Below are positions 39,427-49,250 of a DNA stretch of 64,000 nucleotides, piece by piece. The stretch spans positions 62,001 to 126,000 of the forward strand of contig NW_003314401.1 of assembly GCF_000143415.4 (NCBI RefSeq). Direction: 5' to 3'. The translations under genes and the position numbers were made by a program. The stretch's first letter is position 1; each line of letters begins with the position of its first letter. This stretch comes from Selaginella moellendorffii. Its lineage: Eukaryota > Streptophyta > Lycopodiopsida > Selaginellales > Selaginellaceae. The notes beneath the pieces were generated by a model. It did no database searches and was not told the origin of the DNA. It saw only the letters and a program-made list of their open reading frames with translations.

Positions 39427-42400
39427 CTAGTACGAGGGCGGAGGTGGAGATTTATACATGTAAGGAGGTGATTGATACTCTGGTGGCGGAGGCGATTTGT
39501 AGTAATAAGGTGGTGGGGGTGGTGACTCGTATTTGTAGGGAGGTGGTGGAGGGGATTCATACTTGTATGGAGGCGGTGGAGGTGACTCATACTTGTACGG
39601 AGGTGGAGGTGGGGATTCATACTTGTAAGGTGGTGGTGGTGGTGACTCGTATTTGTACGGAGGTGGAGGTGGGGATTCATACTTGTAAGGTGGTGGTGGT
39701 GGTGACTCGTATTTGTAGGGAGGTGGTGGTGGCGACTCATACTTGTATGGAGGCGGTGGAGGAGATTTGTAATAGTAAGGTGGTGGTGGTGGTGACTCGT
39801 ATTTATATGGAGGTGGTGGCGGGGATTCATATTTGTAGGGAGGTGGTGGAGGGGACTTGTAGTAGTAAGGTGGAGGAGGAGGCGATTCATACTTGTAGGG
39901 AGGTGGAGGTGGGGATTCATATTTGTATGGTGGGGGTGGCGGAGACTTGTAGTAATAAGGTGGAGGGGGCGACTTGTATTTGTAAACTGGGGGTGGCGGA
40001 GACTCGTATTTGTAGACTGGTGGTGGCGGCGACTCATACTTGTATGGAGGCGGTGGAGGAGATTTGTAATAGTAAGGTGGTGGGGGTGGTGACTCGTATT
40101 TGTAGGGAGGTGGTGGCGGGGATTCATACTTGTAGGGAGGTGGCGGCGGGGATTTGTAGTAATAAGGAGGTGGTGGTGGAGATTCATACTTGTACGGAGG
40201 AGGAGGTGGAGACTCGTACTTGTATGGAGGTGGCGGCGGGGATTTGTAGTAATAAGGTGGTGGCGGGGGTGACTTGTATTTGTAAACTGGCGGTGGTGGA
40301 GATTCGTACTTGTATGGAGGTGGCGGGGGGGATTTGTAGTAATAAGGTGGTGGTGGTGGAGATTCATACTTGTACGGAGGAGGAGGTGGAGACTCGTACT
40401 TGTATGGAGGTGGCGGTGGGGATTTGTAGTAATAAGGTGGTGGCGGAGGTGACTTGTATTTGTAAACTGGTGGTGGTGGAGATTCATACTTGTACGGAGG
40501 AGGTGGTGGCGACTCGTACTTGTATGGTGGTGGTGGAGGGGACTTGTAGTAATAAGGTGGAGGTGGCGGGGATTCATACTTGTATGGAGGTGGTGGTGGT
40601 GACTCGTACTTGTATGGTGGTGGTGGCGACTTGTATTTGTAAACTGGGGGTGGCGGAGTCTCATATTTGTAGACTGGAGGTGGCGGGGATTCATATTTGT
40701 ATGGAGGTGGTGGTGGGGACTTGTAATAGTAAGGTGGTGGAGGCGGGGACTCGTATTTGTAAGGAGGAGGAGGCGGCGATTCGTATTTGTAGGGAGGTGG
40801 TGGTGGGGATTTGTAATAGTACGGTGGAGGGGGCGGGGATTTGTAATAGTATGGAGACGGTGGTGGGGGCGACTTGTAGTAATAATTAGGCGGAGGTGGA
40901 GGTGGGGACTTGTAATAGTATGGTGGTGGAGGCGGGGATTTGTAATAGTAGACCGGCGAAGGAGGAGGAGGGGATTTGTAGTAGTAAACCGGAGGAGGTG
41001 GCGATTTGTAGTAGTAGACCGGAGGTGGCGGAGAGGCGTAATGGTAGACCGGTGTTGGTGGCGGAGGTGACTTGTACTCATAGGGAGGTGATGTGTAGAA
41101 GCAGACTGACGATGGCTCTGGAGTTGCATAGATGAAAGGACCGGCTGTCAAGACGAGCTCCTTCTCTGTTTTCGATTTGAACTTGAGCTTGGCCCCTGTT
41201 GCACCAGACCTGTAGTCCGTGATGACATTGCATGACGACTTGATGTAGCTGCTCTTGATAATCTTGGCCTTGCAGCTGCTTGCGTCTTCCCAGGATTGGT
41301 GCGGGAGCTCAATTCTAAAGATTCCATGCTTGTTGGTGTAGCCGTAGTAGTAAGATTCGCCACATGTGATCTTCACTTTGCCACCTGCATTATTGCACAC
41401 AGTATCAAGAGGAAATGAGTGAGGAGAACAATATCGAATTGAATGCAATTGAGAATGTACCTAGCAGACCCATGTGGTGATGCCTGAAGTATCTGCTTGT
41501 GGTGTTCCAGCATCTGTTGCAATAGACCTTGCCCGTGACCACTACCAGCTTGTAACTTGGTGGGGGTGGCGATTGGTAGTGGTAAGCTGGAGGTGGCGGG
41601 GATTTGTAATAGTAGACAGGCGGTGGGGGAGATTTGTAGTAATACGCTGGTGGAGGAGGAGATTTGTAGTAATATACTGGTGATGGAGGAGGTGGTGATT
41701 TGTAGTAATATGGTGGCGGAGGAGGAGATTTGTATTTGTAAACTGGAGGTGGTGGTGGTGGAGACTTGTAGTAATATGGCGGTGGTGGTGGAGACTTGTA
41801 ATAGTATGGAGGTGGAGGAGGAGATTCGTACTTGTAAGGTGGTGGTGGTGGAGATTTATATTTGTAGACAGGAGAAGGTGGTGGTGGTGATTTGTAGTAG
41901 TAAGGTGGTGGCGGGGGTGGAGATTTGTAGTAATATGGAGGTGGAGGAGGCGACTCGTACTTGTATGGTGGTGGCGGTGGCGATTCGTACTTATATGGTG
42001 GTGGAGGAGGCGATTCATACTTGTATGGTGGTGGCGGCGGCGATTCATACTTGTACGGAGGTGGCGGCGGCGATTCATACTTGTATGGTGGTGGCGGCGG
42101 CGATTCGTACTTGTATGGTGGGTGGCGGCGGCGATTCATACTTGTATGGTGGAGGTGGTGGCGATTCATACTTGTAGGGGGGCGGCGGAGGTGATTTGTA
42201 ATAGTACGGTGGTGGAGGCGGCGACTCGTACTTGTAGGGAGGCGGAGGCGGCGATTCATACTTGTAGGGAGGAGGCGGAGGCGGAGATTTGTAGTAGTAA
42301 GGCGGAGGAGGTGGCGGCGATTTGTACTTGTAAACCGGCGGAGGGGGGGGCGGCGATTTGTACTCATAGACCGGCGGAGGGGGAGACTTGTACTCGTAAA

Positions 42401-42566
42401 CCGGTGATGGCGGTGGTGGAGAGCTGTAAGTGTAAGTCTTGGTTTCAGCGCCTCCTTCAGCTTCTGCTAGTGCGGGCGTTGCAGCATTGCCCACGGTTGC
42501 CACCAAAGCCACGAATTGAATCACCGCGAGCCAGTGGGGCCGAGTGCCTCCACTCCTGGCTGCCAT
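39427..42566 (-). CDS. Large extensin with internal Ole e 1-like domain (one apparent frameshift)
   Basis: Hydroxyproline-rich wall glycoprotein. Start ATG 42566; signal peptide HWLAVIQFVALVATVGNAAT. A first block of SPPPP(P) units with YKYE, YYYK and VYKYK spacers runs to about 41560; YxY spacers are known sites of isodityrosine cross-linking. Next an Ole e 1-like domain: LVVVTGKVYCNRCW, intron 41385-41460, then GGKVKITCGESYYYGYTNKH and LKFKSKTEKELVLTAGPF. A second, longer SPPPP block runs to the stop at 39427. The two exons total 3064 nt (1 mod 3), and the frame switches at about 42116-42124, where GGTGGGTGG replaces the repeated GGTGGTGG: a single extra G. Without it the protein would be about 1020 residues. 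It may be an assembly error, a polymorphism or a real lesion. Confidence 0.82.
39440..42420 (-). repeat. Coding minisatellite arrays (SPPPP-Y units)
   Basis: Two arrays of 24-30-bp units encode SPPPPPYKYE, SPPPPPYYYK and SPPPPVYKYK variants, at about 39440-41060 and 41560-42420, separated by the Ole e 1 domain. Higher-order blocks recur (for example YKYE-YKYE-YYYK triplets), which indicates unequal exchange. Antisense and off-frame open reading frames here are by-products of the repeats. Confidence 0.88.
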
Positions 42567-45500
42567 TCTGACAGAATCGAGCCCTCAGCTAGCCCCCTGG
42601 AATTCAATCCTAGAATGCTTGGAATGGTTCCACCTGCGATCAAGACAAAAGGCCACCTGAAATGAGAAAAACAAAAGAGGGGATTCTAGTGTTGAATGCC
42701 AGGAAAGCAGAGCAAACGCGAAATCTTGCACTTGGCAGACCAAAAGCAGGCAATGCAGAGCAGGGAGGGAGTAGATCGCGGAGTAAAGAAAGTGGAATCG
42801 ATTCTTACTGCCTCTGCTGCGTGTGAGAAGGCGTGTCCGGAGATGGAAAAGATTCGGCGCTCTTATCAGCCTGGAACTAAGAGCTGGGGAGCTGTGGATG
42901 GTCTGCCAAGGTCCTTTCCCTTTTCCCTTCCTCAATGGAGGGAGAGAGGAGAGGATGGAGCAGACGAGTTTCACAAGTGAGAGAGTGAGCAAAGCGAATA
43001 GGGTCTTATACTGCCTCTTTCAGTGCATGGCCATTTTTTCTTTCTTTGTGATGTTGTAGTTGGAGAATTTTCTTCTTGGTTCCTGTTATCTCACAGCTGG
43101 CTTTGCTGGACCAGCATTGCTTACTGGCTATTGCTCCCTCGAGACTTTAGTAATCCCCATCTTTAGGGGCTGTGGAATATGCTCCCGTTCAAGATGCGTT
43201 TTGTTGTCTTGCTTTTGATGTTTTGTGGCACGGACAAAAGCTTTGCTTTACTTTGCAATTTTGTGAGACATGTCCATAGGCCCTGCTTTTGCGCTGGGTG
43301 CGCTCCAATTCAGCATGTCCAAAGTGTACTGTTTTTGTTTCTCTGATTATCCTGCTAAGCCAGCTCTAATTTGTGTGTTAGCAACAGGGACTTTTCTTTT
43401 CTTATCTTATGTTTTTTTCCTGCTTTCTTCCAGCTCGGAAGAAGAGAAAGTTAGTTGTGACCAACCCCGGAAATTGAATGGGCTGAGGTGAGGGGTTGCA
43501 GTTACTTTGCCAAGCATGATGTGAGCCTGGACCGGATGGGGCAGCAGCAGAAGCAGCAGCAGCAAGTAAACAAAAACGTAAACCGATGACATGTTCACGA
43601 CCTTGGTCGCAATAACTGCAGCTGGTGAATGAATTCTAGTTCTTGTAAATTATGTGCGGTTTAACCCATGAATTCATGTTTCACAGAGGAGTCGTGTGTT
43701 TGCTGTTGCCGGTGCCGCGTCTCCCGTGTCAATGTCTGATCTCACCACATCTTTGTGAGGTTAAAAACTGTCAGTTGAATCCCAGCACAGGGCCGGTAAA
43801 TTCCCGTGGTCAGAGTTAAATGAGGGAGAAAACGCTCGTCCAGCCAGGCCAGCCAGTGTTGAAAACGGACTGACGTGAAATTTGATCGTGGCTGCCCTGC
43901 ACCGCACTGCACTGCGCACACTGCTGTACGAACTGCACTGAGAGGAGTAGACGAACTTCTTCTTCTCCTTCTCCTTCTTCTGATCAAGCTTTGCTTTTTC
44001 TCTCTGGCCTGTTTGGTGAGTGTCGTACGTGCATGGGCACCTTTTCTCAGCGATGCATGTACGTTTCATAGATGTGTGATAAGAGATTGTTTGGTTGGGT
44101 TAAACTTTGGATGAAATGCAAGGCAAGATTTCACCGTCTGCCCTGGAACCCCAAGCTACAGCGCTGCATGTCTTTGAAGCGAGCTTGATATCCTCAACAG
44201 ACGCACGAATCTTCGTGCCATTAAGAAGTTTCAATTCGATTCTACCAGTTCCTGGGTAGCGTCCAGAAGGTGGTGTGGTGGCCCGTCGCGCAACGGTTTG
44301 ATTTACAATCCATCTGGACACGGATGGATGGATGGATGCTCTAGATTTAACTGGGCTTAGAAAACAATAAAAGGTTCTGGAGAGAGAGAGACCAGGCACA
44401 TGGAGGCCTGCAGACAAAACAAGCACCTGCACACAAGATTTTAAACAGTACAAGCATGAGAGGCATGTAATGCTCTTGTCCTGCTTCTAATGAGATCAAA
44501 TGTTGCAAAGGTTTGCTGGGCTTCAATCAATTCCAATCACGGCTTAGAAGTTCATTCTCTAGAAGAACATAAACAACGACAATTTAAAAGCTCGGTTTTA
44601 ATTCGTACTACGCAATGTGTTTCAGCCGAGAATATCCGTCAGAGAAATGTGGCTCTTGGGGCACTTGCGGACGAAAGAGATGTCGCGATCTTATCCCTGT
44701 GCACACTGTGGCCCCACAACCTAAATGAAATTGCAAGCGAAGCCTCCCAAAAGCACTCATGCTTGGAGAGCGTTCGCTCGCGACGATCTCAAAATGGATC
44801 TCTCGAATCGATTAGAGAGATATCCAGAGCAGCAGTACGTGCAGGAGATCATCCTCGTGTCGATGGGCTCCTCTCAACAGAAATCACCCCCGGAAGCCAG
44901 TTTGTTTATTGTTCTGTCTTTTGTTCGTTCGATCCATCATGACTTATGCATGAACGCAGAGTTTTCCTTGTCGCAGAGCTCGAGTGGAATGCAGAATCTC
45001 ACCGCCATTGCAATGCAAGCAAAAAAAAGAGCGATGCTCCAGCTTTGCACGACGTGGGGTTCCACAGACCTTCGACTGATCAACGTGTTCGCAAAGCAAC
45101 CAAGTCGAACAAAACATTAAACAAAAGTCTCATGGTGCCTCTGTCAGCTTTATATTTTTCTTACACTACAAACAACACGTATATAGTTATTTGCCATGAA
45201 CACGTAACCTTTAGCAATGTTACATCTTATAGCTGGCGACCTCATTTGTTGGAGAGCTCGAGAAGGCCGAGCTTACACGGAAGCGGGTAGTACACAAGTC
45301 AAGATCTTTGACAAATTCCGGAAAGCTAGCCGATGCAGGAATCACAAACACCAAGAATTTACACACATATATATAGTTCGGATGTTCAGAAAGTTCGTTG
45401 TTATTGTTGTTCTCAGAGTGAGAAGTGGCAACGTTTCTAAATAGAAGTCCTTGTTGGAGTTCTGTCTTCCTGTGACGTAAATCAGCATCACCAGCAAGGT
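42567..45500. other. Gene-poor flank upstream of the large extensin
   Basis: About 2.9 kb. The first few hundred bases should be extensin promoter and leader. Several open frames of 100-150 codons occur (e.g. 44100-44453 minus, 44490-44942 plus), but none matches a family I know and none has convincing splice partners. I call nothing coding here. Confidence 0.5.
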
Positions 45501-46204
45501 TAATTGTGAATTTTGTTTCACTTTCATAAATGTTTCACACAAATCTCATATACACTTTGATTTAATATTGACGTTTTGAAATTTAAACTTCAAGAGTTCT
45601 TACATTTTAGGATTGAAGTTCTTATACTAGTTGTTAAGTATATCACAGCCTTCAACTAGATCTAAGCACAACAAAAGCTAGAAAAGCTAGATCTAACAAA
45701 AAACAAATGCAAATCTAATGAAGAGTGAAGAATTTTGAATGAACAAAAAATGAAATCCCTATGCCCTCTAATCCAAATGTTATATAATTAGCATTTCTAG
45801 CACATTCTATAGTTATATAGGATCTCACAAGAAGCTATAGTGGAAAAGAACAAAATGCAGGCACTTGAACTAGATAGTGCCACTGCTATTACTATCATCA
45901 CCAATGAGAGATCCAATGTAGAGGAAAATGGTGGCAACAAAAAATGAAATCCTCTAATTTAAAGTTAATGGTTCCTCTTAGATTCTAAGGATTGTGGCTG
46001 CCTTTAAGAAGTGGAAGATCCTCCTGAGTGTCTTCCCAGCTGCAAGGAACCACTGAAATCTGGAATTGCATGGTCGAAAATTTTGCCCTGGGGGTTGGCA
46101 GGACCTTTAACTTGTGAACATTGAAACTCTAATGAAAAGAAAAAATAAATTGGAAAAAAAACAAAGATTAACAGGCTTTTAATTTTAAGTACAAATTGAT
46201 TTGC

Positions 46205-46690
46205 TGAGCAGTTCAAACTACAAATGTTTTATTTTCTTATTCTACATATTTTACTTTTAAGAGTACATCATTTTATAATTGATACTAGAGATTTAGAAAT
46301 CTTATATGAGGATGTAAGTTGTGCAATTTTAAGTGTTATTAGTGGTATGACTGTACTTATTCTTAATGGCTTAATTCCAAGGGGCCAAAAACAAGATAGT
46401 ACTATTGATAGACCAAGTGGTGATGGAACAAGAATGATAATTTCTTTGGTTTATAATCTAACTGAAATTTCTTTTGCATAGTGTGCTGTAAATGTTGAAG
46501 GGGGCAGAGAAAAAGGATTTTTTTATTAAAGGTGAGTTAGGTGGTCCTTTAGAAAATGTATATGATGATATTTTGGATTTATGTCATATTGATCTCTTAC
46601 CTCACCTCTGCTGTGGTATGCTTGCCAGCACCATGCCTCACTGCTACACTGCTGCTTGTAACCAGCAACACCACCCAAATAGACCCAAGT
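46205..46690 (+). pseudogene. Unknown pseudogene, copy 1 (in-frame stop)
   Basis: A plus-strand frame opens with a hydrophobic leader (FYFLILHILLLRVHHF), then DTRDLEILYEDV, NGLIPRGQKQDSTIDR and DGTRMIISLVYNLTEISFA. A TAG at 46479-46481 interrupts; the frame then resumes as CAVNVEGGREKG and GELGGPLENVYDDILDL. It aligns through its length with copy 2 on the opposite strand at about 48621-49110. Likely a secreted protein originally, judging by the leader. Family not recognised. Confidence 0.55.
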
Positions 46691-46920
46691 GAAAGCCCTA
46701 TGGAATATTTGTGGATATGTAATCCTAATGTTACAAAAGGGATTTTAGCAAAAAATGCAAAAGAAATGCTAATGGTAGCATTTGCTTACTTTAGTGTTAA
46801 TTTCTGGTGTGAACAAGTTACCATTAAATTTAACTATTAAATTAGAATTTACAAAATCTAATATAATAGTATGGTGGTGTGAATGATTACCATTAAACAT
46901 ATTCATTTAATGGTGGGTGC

Positions 46921-47005
46921 GAAATCTCCTAAGACAACATCCCTTCTTGTAAATTTGGCCCAACTTATAGTACTCTTCCTTGAGTTTGTTATACTTATAG
47001 AAACT
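46921..47005 (-). pseudogene. Remnant of the 3' end of the 49251-51263 gene
   Basis: Sequence here parallels 49292-49378: both contain CATCCCT(T/C)CTTGTAAA and GTACTCTTCCTTGAGT at matching spacing, then AGAAAC. On the minus strand it reads LKEEYYKLGQIYKKG where the intact gene has LKEEYCKTSWRFTRR. It is too short to be functional, so it is a partial duplicate of that gene or of a paralogue. Confidence 0.5.
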
Positions 47006-48252
47006 ATAAGCAAGAGATGGATGGAGTCTTATTGAATAAATAAAAACTAGTATAAACCTTACTTTTATAGTGAATCTAGTCAAACTTCAAGTTAATCCAA
47101 ACTAATTTAGAAATGGATCTGTAAAAATCCTAAATACCTAACCAGAGCCAACTTCACACATAGTGCTCATGTTAACTTCTGCTACTAGCAATCCCGTGGC
47201 AATCTGGAACTATGCATGTGCATGATATGTGTTCAAATATCGGGAATAGAGATTTTAGGTTAAGTTTTTGTAAGCAATGATACTACAAAGAGATAACAAA
47301 TATGTGAATATTTGTATATAGAGACCTTCTAAATCTATTAATATTTATATGTTTTTAAAGGTTAAATGAATAATAATAATAATTTTTTTGATTAGTAATG
47401 CTAAAGGTGAAATTTAATATCCTGCTAAAAGATAAGTAGAAAAAATATGGAAGTCGTGATGCAATTAAGTACTTACTAGTGTTAACTACTAACCTGTAGC
47501 TAGGTGATTAAAAATGTTTAGTATATTCTATCCCCCAACTTCCATTCTTGATTAATGAAAACATCTTTATATTTGGAAAGAAATCCATGAGGTTGTGGTT
47601 AATTAAGTAGGTGTGTTCCTTCAATCTAGGTTCCTCCAACTCAAGTTCCTCTGAGCCAGCCTCCCCTAATGACTGCTTCTATTCATTTTCTTTGTAACTA
47701 AGGTTTAATTTTTTAATATAAAGTATATTTAAAATTTTGATGAGAAGTTATAAGCAACAGTCACAGGTGGCTGAATCTTTTACACTTCCACCATGTCCAC
47801 TTGTCTCAATGTTAGAGGAGTTTTTGCATTCCACAAATCCAATGAGCTAAGAATGCACAAAAGGTCCAGATGTGATATTTCAGTACAAATCGGATTTGAT
47901 CAACACACATACGGTTTTTGGGATCACTAGTTATGGCCACTGGAGCTAGCAAAGTTGATGCCAAAATCGAATGATCTGTGCAAAGTTTCTTTTAGCTTTA
48001 TTTTATATCATAAATTGACTAGTACTAAATATAAAGATTATATTTCTCTCCCTACAGAATTAAATAATAGAAAGTTTTATCAACTTCCAATGAAATTATA
48101 TGAGGAGTTGGTAAAGCCCAAATTGGACTGATAGTTATAGAAACTAACATAATTTTCAGTGATTGAGAAATATATAATAACCCAAAGAAATTGTGCTATT
48201 AAAACTATCACTACTCAAATGTTTTATTAGAGTTTGAAAAATATTTATATTA

Positions 48253-48565
48253 TAAAGATTCACAAAATGTCCCAGTCTTCCACTAATATATGATATTGGA
48301 TTAGTACTATTGTTTTTTGATAATTTACATATAAAATTAAATCACAATCATCTTCCATAACCAAATGCATATTAATGTAACAATAAAGTTTTCTACAATT
48401 TGTTTTATTACCAGAATACAATACTAAATTTCCATCCTCTTGCAATCTTAAGACGCAATTAAATCCTTTTTTTGATGTTTTTACTGACCATAATATCCTA
48501 TTTTTACTATATAATATCAGCTCACAAAAATGTTTAAATATAAATGTGCTTTATAGTTGAAGGAA
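48253..48565 (-). pseudogene. Bulb-type (GNA-like) mannose-lectin domain fragment
   Basis: The minus-strand frame gives CELILYSKNRILWSVKTSKK, FNCVLRLQEDGNLVLYSGN and HLVMEDDCDLILY. This is the repeated beta-prism pattern of B-lectin domains; QEDGNLVLY matches the mannose-binding signature QxDxNxVxY, and the third strand keeps only part of it. There is no start codon or signal peptide in frame, and the surroundings are degenerate, so it is probably a relic. Confidence 0.5.
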
Positions 48566-48620
48566 ATTAAGAAATATGTCTCTGATAGATATTGATGTGG
48601 CATGTTAAAATATCCACCTA

Positions 48621-49110
48621 TTAATATACTTGGAAAAAAATTACATTTCCTTGAGGTCTTTGTGAACAATAATTTCTAATCATATATTGAAAAGCATAAT
48701 GTTCAGCAATTACAGTGAGATATGAAGCACCAAACTCCATAATATCATCATAAGCATCTGTTAAAAGTATAACTAACTCACCCCTAATAACAGATCCTTG
48801 TTCTGTGCCCTCTCCAGCATTTACAGCACACCGTGCAAAAGAACTTTCAGTTAGACTGTAAACCCAAGTAGTAATAGCAATTATCATTCTTGTTCCATCA
48901 CTATGCAGTATATCAAGAGTACCATCTTGTCTTTGGCCCTTGGAATTAAACCATTAGGAATATGTGCAATCATAACACTGATGGCATTTAAAATTGCATG
49001 AGTTGTATCTCTATCTAAGATATCTAAATCACCAGCATCAATAGTAAAAGGATATACTCTTGAGAGAAAAATAAGCATAATAAGAAAATAAGACATAATA
49101 GTTTCATGCT
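48621..49110 (-). pseudogene. Unknown pseudogene, copy 2 (1-nt deletion)
   Basis: A minus-strand frame with hydrophobic leader (MSYFLIMLIFLSRVYPF), DAGDLDILDRDT and IAHIPNGLIPRAKDKM ends early. Compared with copy 1, the run GGGG after CCAA is one G shorter near 48940. The downstream frame then matches copy 1 again: GTRMIIAITTWVYSLTESSF, NAGEGTEQGSVIRGELVILL, then DAYDDIMEFGASYLTVIAEH. The copies lie in opposite orientations about 2 kb apart. Function unknown. Confidence 0.55.
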
Positions 49111-49250
49111 GCTCTACTACAGAAACTTTTGTATTTATCTGTCTTAGTAAAGCGAAAACAAAAAATACACTCATTAAAGGAGGTGATAAATTTTTTTTTC
49201 CAACTGGCTTATGTTGACTGAACCTCCGAACATAGTTTCTTGACCAAAAA

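Larger units (their letters stand above)
45500..49250. other. AT-rich island of decayed gene copies
   Basis: Base composition shifts visibly to AT-rich at about 45.5 kb and back at the 3' end of the gene at 49251. Inside are two inverted copies of one unknown pseudogene, a bulb-lectin fragment and a 3'-end remnant of the neighbouring gene (separate entries). No transposase, reverse transcriptase or terminal repeats were recognised. Confidence 0.6.

Noticed and set aside
39444-42571. Long plus-strand and off-frame open reading frames across the extensin gene
   Set aside because: They are by-products of the GC-biased repeat array and have repetitive Cys/Val/Glu or His/Thr composition; only the minus-strand SPPPP frame has a signal peptide, a folded domain and an intron.
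44100-45120. Several open frames of 100-150 codons
   Set aside because: Overlapping in different frames with no convincing start, splice sites or family; a faint resemblance of one stretch to an F-box region was too weak to report.
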